A stretch of 37,213 bases of DNA from Cochliopodium minus (GCA_024220525.1 JAMYWO010000212.1:1-37213), one strand, 5' to 3'. Counted from the first letter of the stretch, positions 1 through 11,504 are shown. A program made the numbers and translations. Notes: generated by a model from the sequence alone, not told the origin.

Positions 1-761
1 AAGACCAAATTCCATTTTGATTTGAAACACAAGAAATGTTGTAAAGAGAAGAATCACTCACAAACAATCCGTTTTCTCCACACTTTTCATAATTTGGAAC
101 ATTGTACAAACACTTTGAAAAACATTGTGAAATAAAAAAAATAAAATTTTACTTTGATATAATGGAGAGTTCAAAATTGTATTTTGAATAATAGAATTTG
201 TGATACTTCCATTCCGTACACTTGCAATAAATCCACCAACATTGCTTTGAGATGAGGATCCTGTTCCATTTATGATATTGCTTATTGAAGGGAAGGAAGT
301 ATTGAAGATTACAGAATCAACAAAACAATTTTCGCAAAATCCAAACAAAAGAGAATTGGATTCAACATAAAAATCTATGAAGCTTATATTCTTAACTGTT
401 GCATTCAATCCATATGAAAATATACCACTCAAACTCGTTACTGTTTTTATCTTCAAATTATAAACACCGAATCCTTCTCCTGATAAACTTCCTTTAAAAA
501 GATTTTTTTTTTTTTTATATATTTGTTTTGAAATAATCTTCAATTAACGAAATTTTCACCCACAAATCTATTGCTAAAGTTTCCAATTGGAATAAAGTTT
601 GGAATAGAGGAACAATCAATATCTTCTGTGAGAATATATTTGACAGTATTGTTGTTAAAAATCATATTTTGGAGTTCTGTACAATTTAAAATGGGAATAG
701 TTTGGGATTTGAAATCAAAAATTAATGAAAAAATGATAACATATAACAAATAACTTTTCAT
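1..761 (-). pseudogene. Damaged copy of the GLUG/EGF-family surface protein (5' part plus misplaced 3' domain)
   Basis: The start codon at 761 opens a signal peptide (MKSYLLYVIIFSLIFDF) and the N-terminal segment shared with the genes at 883-4777 and 5617-9143. Exon 1 is 761-560 and exon 2 is 491-163. After exon 2 the expected GLUG, EGF and stalk exons are missing. Positions 1-117 instead match the membrane-proximal cysteine domain (CLYNVPN, then EKCGENGLFV), which lies about 2.5 kb further downstream in the full gene. The only plausible acceptor (CAAAG near 117) leaves the reading frame wrong, so the product would stop soon after the join. An internal deletion between family members would explain this. 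The rest lies beyond the left edge, so a rescue by unseen splicing cannot be excluded. Confidence 0.6.
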
Positions 762-882
762 TTTTTTTATTATAACAATCTAATTACCCCTTCCAATTGT
801 TCAAATTATGAAAATTAAATAAAGCTCACATTTGAAAAAAATCAAACTGTTGACAAATTCAATCAATTCATGGAATGTTTAA

Positions 883-3800
883 TTAATTTTTAAATTCTTT
901 CCATTTTGTATTTTCTTCATGTCCTTCATTTTTGCTCCAGTTATTTTTCTTTGGTTTTTCGTCCATCTGTATGTTACTGGTCATTTGCTTGTCGAAATGC
1001 TTGTCTCTCCTCCAGATAATAAGAGAAGCAACAACAATAATCACCAAAGATCCTCCAACAACTCCAACGACAATTCCAACAATAGCTCCTGTTGAAATTC
1101 CTTTTAAAATAAAATTTGTTTTTAATAAATAAATAATTATAAAATGTAAAAATAAATGAACTACCTTTACAATTCGATCCATAAGTTGTAGAAAGAGAAA
1201 CAGAAAGAGTGTTTTGTTGATTATTCAAAGTTGGAGAGACTTTATCACATTTGTTGTTGATGTATGTTGGCTTCACAGAAAAACGAGACTTTTGAGAAAA
1301 GTTTATGGGCTGAGAACAATTGTAAACCATCAAAACAACATTGGTTTTTCTGTTTTGGGGTCTTTGTTCCAAAATCAAACTGATGTTTCCATTCAAACTG
1401 ACACATCCTGAAACATTAAAAAATGGTGAACTTTTGTTTTCATTGTTGTCATTGTTTTGGTTGTTTAAGGTGATAAAGAGAGCGGAGTCTGACGTTAGAT
1501 TGAGATTTCCTTCAATATTCACGTTTGTTGAATTCAAAGTAGCAATACCAGTGACATAGAAAGTGTTTGAGTCTCTGCCAGAAAAAGAATAAGACCAAAT
1601 TCCATTTTGATTTGAAACACAAGAAATGTTGTAAAGAGAAGAATCACTCACAAACAATCCGTTTTCTCCACACTTTTCACAATTTGGAACGTTATACAAA
1701 CACTTTGATGGAATTATTGTGGAAGGAGAATTAGTGGAAGGGATGAAAGTAGATGCATTTGTAGAAGGAGTCACTGTTGATGGAATTAATGAAGATTCTG
1801 GTGGTGTGGAAGGTGAATTAGTGGAAGGATTACTTGAAGAATGAGGTGTTGTAGAAGAAATTTCTGTTGATGAAGTTTCAATTATGGAAGGTATTAAACT
1901 AGAAGGAATCTCCGTTGATGGAATATTTGTTGATGGAGTATTTGTTGATGGAATTGCTGTTGATGGGATTTCGAGAATATCACAATCATTTCCAATGTGG
2001 CCAGTATCACAATCGCAAATGTTGGGTCCTGTATTTCAAGAAATTTTTATTGAAGGTCAAAGTTAAAGTTAACTTTAAAATTTTGTATTTACCAACACAA
2101 ACACCAAACCCACTACAATTACTTACAAGAGAGCAATCAAAAAATTGACAAGAACTACCTCCATAACCACTATCACATGTACAAATATTTGGTCCTATTA
2201 ATTTTTGATGAAAATGAAAATCCATTAATTTTTTCATTTTGTTCAAATTTACCAGAACAATTTCCTCTTGTGTTACAACTATCAATACAAGTAAAGTTTG
2301 TACATCCTGAGCCAATGAATCCTGTGTTACAAAAACAACTATTTGGAGCTTTTTGAAAAAAGATTTTATTAAAATTGGAAATTTTATATTAAATTAATAA
2401 AAAAAATATTAAAAACTTAAAAGTTGATCATTTACCAATACAAGAACCTCCTCCATTAGCACTATTACAATCACCCAAAATAGAACAATCAAAGTTTTGG
2501 CAACCAGCCCCAGTATAACCAAAGTCACAAACACAAACATTAGGTCCTTTATTTTTTATTGAAATAAAATGATTATTCATTAAATTTTTTAATTTTTTGA
2601 ATAATTTTTATATGTATGGGGTTTTTGATAAATTATTTAATTTTTATTGATTTTTTATGATTATCATTATTATTTTTTACCTGTACAATTTCCTCTTCCA
2701 TTACAACTATTCAGAATAGAACATTCAAAGATTGAACAATTAGTTCCAGCGTAACCAGAATAACACGTACAGATGTCAGTATCTTTTTTTTTTTGTTATC
2801 AGGTTGAAACAATATTGATTTTTTTTTTATTTTACCTGTACAAGTCCCATTTCCACTGCAGTTGTTAACTGATGAACAATCGAATGGGCAACTAGTGTTT
2901 CCATAAATCGAAGGAATTTCTTCAAAAATTTAAATGAAAAATGTTCAATAAAATTAATTTTAAGTGCAAAGAAATAAATAAAGAAAGTTTAACCTATTTT
3001 TAGATTTTCTCCGTTCCATGTATTATTTTGATCATAATTCGCCAAAATATTAGAATACAAATCACTGCAGTTCGTGCCGGAAGGGGATGTCAAATCTGAA
3101 CAATTTCGATTGCTAATGGGAACAAAATTTGTATAGGTTGTGTCGTAATAAACATTCAAGAAAGTACAAGTTCTGTTCTCTTTAATAAAAATAAATTAAA
3201 TTTTTTAAAAAAAAATTGGAAAGTTTAATAAATTTTCAATTACCAGTTAAAAAACCTAAATTTTTAAAAAAAATTTTATGGTAAAAGATAAATAAGTTTA
3301 AAAATTCATACCCACAGTTGCACCACAAAATAAATTACAAATTATTTTGCTTGAAGAATAAGAATTGGATATCACAGAGAGGTAGGTATTATAAAACACA
3401 AATGTCCCCATTAAACCTCCAACTTGATTACCCCCACTCACCTTTTTAAAAAGAAATAATTTTGTTTGAAAATTCATTAGAAATTTCAATTTTTTTTACA
3501 CTGGCTTTTGTATAACAATTTGTTATACTCTGATTAGAGGATCGTACATTATTGCTGCCTTTACGAATAAAAATTATTAATGCTTAAAATCGATGAATTT
3601 ATTCATTTTTTATTTTCATCTATATTAATAATGAACTGAAAAATTCACAAAGTTAAAAATTACCAATTAAACCACCAACAACATTAGTACCATTAATTTT
3701 CACACTTGATTTCACATAACAATTTGACAATGTGGTATCATCTGCAGTTCCAAGTAAACCTCCAAGTGTACCTACTGAAGAAACAACCCCATTACTAACT

Positions 3801-4777
3801 CCACAACCATTAAGAGTTGATCCCTTTTGGGAGAATCCAACAATACCCGCTAGCAACAAAATTAAATTTATAAAATTGAAACATATTTAAAATTGAAATA
3901 AAAAATGTTTACCAACATTTTGAGATCCAGAAATGATTTGGGAATTTGGATTTGAAGAAAATCCTAAATTATGGCAATTAATCATATTTATTGTAATACC
4001 TGTCCTATAATTATATAATTTGGATGAGATTTATATTCTGAGTTTAATGAATTATTTCTTTTTACCCTACAAATGATCCTACCGCTATAAATAATCAAAA
4101 AATAATTAATTAGTATAATTTGTTAATTTTGATTGGGAAACTTCATTTTTTGAAATTTACTTTGATATAATGGAGAGTTCAAAATTGTATTTTGAATAAT
4201 AGAATTCGTGATACTTCCATTCTGTGCAATTGCAATAAATCCACCAACATTGCTTTGAGATGAGGATCCTGTTCCATTTATGATATTGCTTATTGAAGGA
4301 AAGGAAGTATTGAAGATTACAGAATCAACAAAACAATTTTCGCAATATCCAAATAAAAGAGAGATGGAAGAAGAATTGGATTCAACATAAAAATCTATGA
4401 AGCTTATATTCTTTACTGTTGCATTCGATCCACATGAAAATATACCACTCAAACTCGTTACTGTTTTTATCTTCAAATTATAAACATGAAATCCTTCTCC
4501 TGATAAACTTCCTTTAAAAAGATTTTTTTTTTTAATATTTTTTGTTTTAAAATTAATCTTTATTGAAACTTTCACCCACAAATCTATTGCTAAAGTTTCC
4601 TATTGGAATAAAGTTTGGAATAGAGGAACAATCTATATTTTGAGTGAGAATATAATCAACAGTATTGTTGTTATAAATCATGTTCTGGAGAGCAGTACAA
4701 TCAGAAATAGGAATTGTTTGAGAATTAAATTCAAAAATTAAAGAAAAAAGGATAACATAAATTATACAACTTTTCAT
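883..4777 (-). CDS. Type I membrane surface protein with GLUG repeats, EGF-like repeats and Thr/Ser/Pro stalk (937 aa)
   Basis: Sixteen exons join in frame: 4777-4576, 4511-4161, 4084-4066, 4004-3913, 3849-3664, 3558-3500, 3441-3312, 3255-3244, 3179-2994, 2919-2836, 2782-2681, 2546-2436, 2348-2253, 2194-2093, 2028-1165 and 1100-883. Order of parts: signal peptide (residues 1-20, ending FNSQ); Asn-glycosylation-rich N-terminal segment; GLUG-type units (GGLLG, SNCYVKSSV, VGGLIG, then VGGLMG; about 222-346); cysteine linker; six EGF-like units (about 413-596) with CxC and GYxGxxC; an IPST-type stalk (about 597-688); a Cys/Asn-rich domain starting CLYNVPNCEKC; a membrane helix (about 866-897); and a basic tail. 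GLUG units are known from bacterial adhesins, and EGF units are common in protist adhesion proteins. A role in binding cells, prey or surface is inference. It lies head to tail with the damaged copy at 1-761 and diverges from the paralogue at 5617. Confidence 0.85.
1165..1975 (-). repeat. IPST/TPST minisatellite coding the stalk, followed by the cysteine-bearing membrane-proximal domain
   Basis: About 1698-1970 is an imperfect 12- to 15-nt repeat; its minus-strand units read IPSTEIPST, NTPST and similar. It encodes an extended Thr/Ser/Pro stalk that is probably O-glycosylated (inference). The same block occurs on plus at about 8020-8380 in the paralogue. Open frames on the opposite strand, reading VDGIFVDG-like repeats, are only complements of it. 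The non-repeat part, 1165-1698, codes the domain with CLYNVPN and a conserved SxxLYNISCVS stretch. Confidence 0.7.
1981..2919 (-). repeat. Array of EGF-like exon cassettes, one repeat per exon, all introns phase 1
   Basis: Exons 2919-2836, 2782-2681, 2546-2436, 2348-2253, 2194-2093 and the start of 2028-1165 each carry most of one EGF-like unit. Five are whole internal exons of 84, 102, 111, 96 and 102 nt. Each begins after a phase-1 intron with G/A-PN-x-C-x-C and ends with CxGxGxC followed by a G|GT split. All lengths divide by three and both flanking introns are phase 1, so any cassette can be gained or lost without changing frame. The paralogue at 5617-9143 has none of them and keeps only a short EIPSTYGSCNCSSVC join. 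Confidence 0.8.
3244..3255 (-). other. 12-nt microexon of the minus-strand surface protein gene
   Basis: It is flanked by AG (3257-3256) and GT (3243-3242) on the minus strand and is phase 1 on both sides. It encodes the core of GFLTG. Skipping it would leave the frame intact. Its equivalent in the plus-strand paralogue is 7442-7453, of the same length and phase, coding GSLSG. Confidence 0.7.
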
Positions 4778-5616
4778 TTTTTTTTTTGGGTGTAATCAAA
4801 AACTTTTTTCTTTTTTTTTTCTAAAATTATTGTTAGTACTGAAGAGTACAATTAAATCAAAAGTGAGAAAAATGAGAAAATGAAAAGGTCGAAATGAAAA
4901 ATAAATAACCCATATGGATAAATAAAAACTTTCATGAGTAAATTTACTCACAAATAATTCTTTCAATAAAAATTTTTAAAAGAAAAATGTTTTTTTTTTT
5001 GAAATATGTTTTTAATAAAAAAATTTTTTATTCAAAAAAAAAAAAATGAATTAAAAAATGAAAAAAAAAAATTTAATGTCAAGATTTTACCTTTGATTAA
5101 TGAAAACATTGTCAACAAAATTAAATTAATCTTTTTTACATTTAATAAAAACAAATAGACTTTAATTTCTTTGAAACTGTCATTTCTCCCTTTTTATTAA
5201 AAGTTAATTATGTTGAGATCTTAAAGTATATAGAAGAAATTTTGAGAAATGGTTTCACTTATAGCTCAAACTGTTCTGATTATTGATTATACTTCTCTCC
5301 AAAAATTTATTTATTTAATTGTTTTTTAATTATATTCTTGATTTTGGTAAAATGAATTTTTAGTTTCGATTCTCCTTTAGGAAAAATTGTATTAAAGATT
5401 TTGGATGTTATAATATTGAATTGATATCAAAATCAAAATGGGAAATTCTAATTAGAGCCACAAAAGAAAAAACAGTTGGGGAAAAAAAATCTAATTTGAT
5501 CTTGGGAGAATCTATTAAATTAAAGAAAATTTCTCATAATAAAGAATGAATTAACTTGAACAAATTGTTTTAAAAATTAAAATAAAATAAAATATAAAAA
5601 TCAGAAAATAAAGAAA
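4778..5616. promoter_or_regulatory. Divergent intergenic region between two surface protein genes (839 bp)
   Basis: No gene is visible. The sequence is very AT-rich with homopolymer A and T runs (for example 4991-5080). It must hold the 5' regions of both divergent paralogues, at 4777 (minus) and 5617 (plus). I could not recognise a specific promoter motif, so the regulatory label rests on position only. Confidence 0.35.
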
Positions 5617-8600
5617 ATGAGATTAATTAATATAATTAAATTTTTCTTCCTTTCATCAATTTCTGTAATATTTGAATGCAATTGCCAAACTATTCCCATT
5701 TCAAACTGTACTGCTCTCCAAAATATGTTATCTGCAAATAATACGGTCAAATATATTCTCACACAAGATATTGATTGTTCCGCCATTCCAAATTTTGTAC
5801 CAATAGGAAATTTTTCATTTTATCCTTACCGAGGCAAAACAAATTATTGTTATTTTTGATTTTCTGAATGATTTTATCTTTTTTCTTAAAAGGAAGCTTA
5901 TCAGGAGAAGGATTTGGTGTTTATAATTTAAGATTGAAAACATCTTCAGCAGCCACGGGTTTATTTTCATATGGATTGAATGCAATAGTGAAGAATATTA
6001 GCTTTATTGATTTTTACGTTGAATCCAATTCGAGTTATCTTTCTCTTTTATTTGGATATTGCGGTGGTTGTATCCTTGATTCTGTAATTTTCAATACATC
6101 CTCTCCTTCAAAAAGCAATATCTTAAATGGAACAGGATTATCTTCTGATTATGTTGGAGGATTTATAGCTTATACGTTATCAAACTGCAATATCTCAAAT
6201 TCTTTCATTCAAAATACATTTTTGATTACACCAAATCATTTTGGTAAAATAAATTTTTTGAACTTTTCACATATTATTTATTTTAATTTTTTTTTTTTCT
6301 TGAAGGTGGAACAGGATCATTTGTTGGGTAAAAAGATTCGATTGAATTCAAAATCATAAATTTATAATCATTTATCTTTCAATCATAGATTATATTTCAA
6401 TCAATATTTAAAAAACATAAATTTATTTATAATTTTAATCATAGATCAGGAAATTCATTAAAAATGGATAATTGTCACAATTTTGGATTTCCTTCAAATC
6501 CAGGAACTTTAATTGTGCATGGAAGACAAATCGTTGGTACAATTTTAACAAAAAATTAATTAATTATTTACATAGTTAAAGATGTTAAAAATTTGTAATT
6601 TAATAATATCTCCAAAAGTTATAAATTTTGGACATTTCAATATTTATTTAAATTGATCCGTTTGTAATAAAAAAATTCAACAAACAAAGAATGAGAACAA
6701 TTTCCCGAGAGATTTTTATTATTAGTTATACTTTATTTCTCATTTTTGTAAATTAATTTCGGTAGGAGGTCTTGTTGGAATAGTTCAAACAAAATCAATA
6801 TTCAATGGTTGCGGAGTTAGCAATGGGATTGTTTATTCAGTAAATAATTTAATTGGTGGTTTACTTGGAATTGCATCTAATACAAAGATATCGAATTGTT
6901 ATGTAAAATCAAGTGTAAAAGTATTTGGTACTAACACCATGGGAGGTTTAATTGGTACTTTATTAAAATTGAGTTATTCTCTATGTGTTTAGGAAAATTT
7001 GATTTTCATTATGATAAAGAAATAATTAGTTTTAATTTATTTTTCTATAAAAAATTATCTCATCATTTTAAATTATAAAAACAGTTTAATCATTTCATTA
7101 TCATTTATTTTATTTTAAAAAAGGTACTTATGTTGTTTCGTTGGCCAACATTACCATAACGAATTGTTATTCAAGAGCAAATGTAATAAAAAATCTTTCA
7201 TTTAAATTATATTTAAGTTTAATTATTAATCAGGTGAGTGGGGATAGTATAATTGGAGGATTAATAGGTTATTATGAATTTAACTCTAATGATACATCTT
7301 ATATTTCCAATTCTTATTCTTCAAATAATGTAAATTGTGGTAGTAGTCCATGTGGTGCATTTATTGGTAAATAGTTAAAAACAATTTTTTTGAAATTTTT
7401 TTTGGTTAATTTTTTTTTGAAATTTTTAAAAATTTTGTTAGGGAGTTTATCTGGTAATTTTTTTTCAGTTTCTATTTATTCCATGATTTAAATTTTTATT
7501 GTAATCAATTATTTTTTGCTAATTTTTAAAGCATTTCTTACAAAATTAATATAATTTTTTTATATTAAATATTAAAGAAACATAAAATACATTATCATTT
7601 ATTTAAAAATACATTTTAATTTATAGAAACATAATTAAATTATTTTTTTTTAAAAGCAACCAGAACTTGTACTTTTGTAAATGTTTATTATGATAACAGA
7701 TTTAATAATAATCTTGATCCTATTTCGAATGGAAATTGTTCAGATTCATCCGCCCCAATTTCTCTGAATTGTAATGAATTGTACAATAATATATTAATGA
7801 ATTATGATCAAACTAATGTATGGAATGGAGACAATTTAAAAATAGGTAAACAATTATTTTTTTTAATCATTTTTCTAAATTTTTAATTTGAAAAAAACTA
7901 TAAATTTTAAATTTTTTTTCTTTTTCTAATTTTTTTTAAAATTCTTTTTTATTAAATTATTGTCCAATTCTTTTAAACAGAAATTCCTTCAACATACGGA
8001 AGTTGTAATTGTTCGAGTGTATGTAATTTTACTACAAATACACCATCAACATTAACTCCTTCAACCATGATTCCATCAACAGAAATTTCTTCTACCTTAA
8101 TTCCATCAACAGAAATCCCATCAACAGCAATTCCATCAACAAATACTCCATCAACAAATATTCCATCAACAGAGATTCCTTCTAGTTTAATACCTTCCAT
8201 AACTGAAACTTCATCAACAGAAATTTCTTCTACAACTTCTCATTCTTCAAGTAATCCTTCCGCTAATTCACCTTCCACACCACTAGAATCTTCATTAATT
8301 CCATCAACAGTGACTCCTTCTACAAATGCATCTACTTTCATTCCTTCCACTAATTCTCCTTCCACAATAATTCCATCAAAGTGTTTGTACAATGTTCCAA
8401 ATTGTGAAAAGTGTGCAGAAAACGGATTGTTTGTGAGTGATTCTTCTCTTTACAACATTTCTTGTGTTTCAAATCAAAATGGAATTTGGTCTTATTCTTT
8501 TTCTGATAAAAACAATTCAAACACAATCTCCATAACAAACACGGTAACTTTGAATTCAACAAATGTAAATTTTGAAGGAAATCTCAATCAAACATCAAAT

Positions 8601-9143
8601 TCTGTCATTATAATTGAAATTTTAATTAACAATAATGACATTAATAACAACAAAAATTCACCATATTTCAATGTTTCAGGATGTGTCAATTTGAATGGAA
8701 ACATCAGTTTGATTTTGAATGAAAGACCAAAAAATAGCTCAAGAAATGATTTTTTACTTTTCAAGTATAATTGTTCTCAAACAATAACTTTTTCACAACA
8801 ATCTCAATTCAAAGTGAGTTCAACATACAAAAAGAAAGAATGTGATAAAATTGAATCAAATATTCTTAATCAACAAAACTCACTTTCTGTTTCTCTTTCA
8901 ACAACTTTGAATTCAAATTGTCGAGGTAAAATTTAATTGTTTTATTCGTATTAATAATTATTTATTATTAATTGAATTTATTTAAAAGGAATTTCGACAG
9001 GAGCTATTGTTGGAATAGTTTTGGGAGTTGTTGGAGGAACTTTGGTGATTATTTTTATTGCATCATATCTTATTTGGAAAAGAGAAAAAAAGTTTGATAA
9101 AGATTTGAACATAATGTTGCAAGAGATAAACAAAAAAATCTGA
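5617..9143 (+). CDS. Type I membrane surface protein with GLUG repeats and Thr/Ser/Pro stalk, no EGF array (787 aa)
   Basis: Eleven exons join in frame: 5617-5833, 5893-6243, 6306-6327, 6445-6536, 6766-6954, 7124-7182, 7234-7366, 7442-7453, 7657-7845, 7981-8925 and 8989-9143. The signal peptide ends near FECNCQ. The N-terminal segment has many N-x-S/T sites. GLUG-type units follow (GGLVG, SNCYVKSSV, GGLIG, then IIGGLIGYY). The linker starts ATRTCTFVNVYYD, and the long exon 10 carries the IPST-type stalk and the CLYNVPNCEKC domain. The helix (GIVLGVVGGTLVIIFIASYL) comes near residue 740, before a short basic tail ending in KKI. It matches the gene at 883-4777 exon for exon, except that the EGF exons are missing. 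The first intron uses a GC donor. Location at the cell surface follows from the signal peptide and helix; the ligand is unknown. Confidence 0.85.
7442..7453 (+). other. 12-nt microexon of the plus-strand surface protein gene
   Basis: TTAG precedes and GTAATT follows. The exon is phase 1 on both sides and gives GSLSG with the split glycine codons. It is matched in length, phase and position by 3244-3255 in the minus-strand paralogue. The full 11-exon join is a multiple of three with or without it. Confidence 0.7.
8020..8380 (+). repeat. IPST/TPST minisatellite in the stalk of the surface protein
   Basis: Imperfect repeats of about 12-15 nt read STEIPST, TAIPST, TNTPST, TNIPST and similar, followed by more degenerate Ser/Thr-rich sequence. 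Length variation between alleles or paralogues is expected for such repeats. This is the same array as the minus-strand one near 1698-1970. Confidence 0.75.
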
Positions 9144-9348
9144 AATGTAATTTGACTATAAATATAATTTTGTTGTATTAAAGACAATAAATAAATTATT
9201 GTTCGAAAATTGGTTTTCTGTTTTTGAGTTAGTTATTTTATCATACTGTTTTGAAAAGACCTTGTTGCTGATTTGAAATCTATTATTTATTCCCAAGATC
9301 ATCCTCAATTTTTTTTATTTGAAGAAATATAAAAGAAAAAAAAAAAAT

Positions 9349-9756
9349 ATGCCTCAAGGAAAACATAGCAAAAGTAAAAGTAATTTGAACAAAGGGAAAT
9401 CTTTGAAGAAAATCAAAAAGACAAATAAAAGTATAATTTTTTATAACCCTTTTCTGGAATATTTATATTTATTTTTATCAGCCAAAAAGGGAGGAAATAC
9501 AATTTTGGCACCAATCAGATCTCAAAATTTGCTCGAAACCAATATAAAGAAGAAAATGGCAGGAAATATAACCAATAATATTGAATCTATAATGGTTGAA
9601 AGATGTAGAATGAGAGAAGGTGGAGGAAGATTGAAATACCTCAAATCTGATGAACAAAAGGATAATATAAAAACAGAAACACAAAAAAATGAACAAAGAA
9701 TCAAGCAAAGACAACAAAAAATTGATAATATTTTGAAGGATATAAAAGATAAATAA
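9349..9756 (+). CDS. Small basic DUF2462/UPF0390-type protein (118 aa)
   Basis: Two exons, 9349-9430 and 9482-9756, join in frame across a 51-nt intron (GTATAA...TCAG). The protein starts MPQGKHSKSKS, has a very Lys-rich first third, then KKGGNTILAPIR, a conserved-looking helix (NIKKKMAGNITNNIE), and GGGRLKYLK, ending in a charged coiled tail. This order (M-x-QG start, KKG..I.AP, KK...I...IE, GG.LK.LK) resembles the DUF2462 family (human C19orf53-like), small basic proteins reported in the nucleus or nucleolus. The ATG at 9349 is preferred over an upstream in-frame ATG at 9319 because the MPQG start matches the family's MAQG. Its function is not well defined. Confidence 0.7.
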   Translation: MPQGKHSKSKSNLNKGKSLKKIKKTNKSIIFYNPFLEYLYLFLSAKKGGNTILAPIRSQNLLETNIKKKMAGNITNNIESIMVERCRMREGGGRLKYLKSDEQKDNIKTETQKNEQRIKQRQQKIDNILKDIKDK

Positions 9757-9876
9757 AAGTATTATTTATTGTGCATGTTATGATCTGAAAAATTATTTTA
9801 TATTTTACAATAATTTTCCTCATCCATATTGCTTTCTACCATCAATTTTGAGTCAAAATGTGAATAAATTAAAAAA

Positions 9877-11504
9877 ATGAATTATAATATCACCAAACAA
9901 AATACTCAAAAACATACCGATACTTACTCATCCATATCCAAAATCGCCTTCATTTCATCATCCACCATCCTCACAGGCAACAGAATCTTGGCGCAATTCA
10001 ATAACAGAGATATCTTAACCAAATCAAAAAAGACCATCCAACATTATTATACTTTCAATGAGAAAACAAAGGAATTTTCTGAAGACGAAAATATATTTCC
10101 CGTTGAAATATCTACCATCCACACATCTTATTCCCCATCCCGAAAATATATGGCCACATTCAATCAGATTGAAGCAGGTAAGAATTATCAGATCCAGATC
10201 TATGAGAGAAATAATCTCATCTCATCCATTATCACAAAGGGCATCCATCAGAAGATCAACTTGGATGAATATTTCTCCTCATTCAGTTGGAATGAAGATG
10301 AGAGCAAATTGCTTTATGTTGCTGAACCAATGCCAAGAGAAAAGAAAGGTAAAAAAAAGAAATCATGAACATTAATTAATGGGAATAACATCAATTGAAA
10401 TAAACAAATAACAATAAACAGATTGATAAATCAATATTAATCAAACAAATTCAATCATTTCAATGATCAATAATAAGAAGAAATAAAATTTATACAATTA
10501 TATGTCATAGAGATTAAATTCTTTCGAAAAATTTTCAATATATCTGGAATAAAGGATTGCATATACATATTTCTAATTAATTTTTGTTTTTGAAGGTTTT
10601 TTCTCGGATGAAAAGAAAAAGGAAGGGCAGTCTGAATTGAGGAAAACTGGGGAGAGCAGAATGATTGCATTTCTCTAACGCCTACGTTCTCGACATAGAA
10701 AAGGAGAAGATCGAGGCAATGGATTTCATCAAAGCCTTTTTCAGTATCTCAGCCACAATTCGTTCTAAATGGTAAAAATTTTATTTGTTATGTATTTTTC
10801 TTTATTAAGAGTCTTTTTCAAATTTTGTGTTGTAAATTAATATTTCTTTACCATTATATTTTGTTACTTTAGTAATTTTTCATTTCATTAAAATGTTTTA
10901 TTGTTTGTTTTTTCGTTGATTTTTCTTCGTTTTTTATGACATTGTGTTTGTTGGTTTGGATAATACATACTAGAAACTAGGAATCAAGTACTGCCAAAAC
11001 AGGAAATCCAAACTCTATTTGTATCGCTCCGGAGAAGCTCGAGTCTCTATCTGGTGAAATCCAATCCGTCTTGTCTCCTCGCGTCAGTCCTGATCACTTT
11101 GTGTAAAAAAATAAAGATTTGATTTATAAATAAAATAAATAAGAATAAAATAGAAATAAATAAAATGTGATATCAATAAAACAAAATAAAAATGATACAA
11201 TAATAATATGTAATAATTTTTTTTTGAAAAAAAGATTATTTCTTTCTCCATCTTCCTTCAAACTCATCTCTCATGTCTTAAACTCTACAAAGTGGACTTG
11301 TCGAGTCCAAACACCGGGTAACAACGATCATAGATTACAAAGTGGAAAAACAAAACGACGAGTTTTGCGGAATTTATGGAGACGGATTCATAAAAATGTT
11401 TTTCCTCCAAAAGTTGATCTTTCATTCCTCCTGTCAAGAGTGTTCTTAAACTATTCGTTTTGGACTTATCCACTTCCAAGTTGAAGTGTTTGGAGGGATT
11501 TTCC
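9877..11504 (+). pseudogene. Decayed 5' part of an acylaminoacyl-peptidase (S9C propeller) gene, cut at an N
   Basis: Exon 1 (9877 to about 10349) is a clean open frame whose end reads FSSFSWNEDESKLLYVAEP, matching the first blades of the acylpeptide hydrolase beta-propeller. Later pieces match in order but in several frames: YVLDIEKEKIE near 10685; LGIKYCQNRKSKLY near 10978; SVLSPRVSPDHF near 11067; and VTTIIDYKVEKQNDEFCGIY near 11320. At least three frame changes and internal stops separate them. The alpha/beta-hydrolase catalytic half is absent because the sequence jumps to Ras-like DNA at N 11505. It is either a true pseudogene or poorly polished sequence. The active enzyme would release N-acylated residues from peptides in the cytosol. 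Confidence 0.65.

Noticed and set aside
7973-8200. Minus-strand open frame with VDGIFVDGVFVDG repeats (also plus at 1884-2066)
   Set aside because: It is the complement of the IPST stalk repeat, which belongs to a long supported exon on the other strand.
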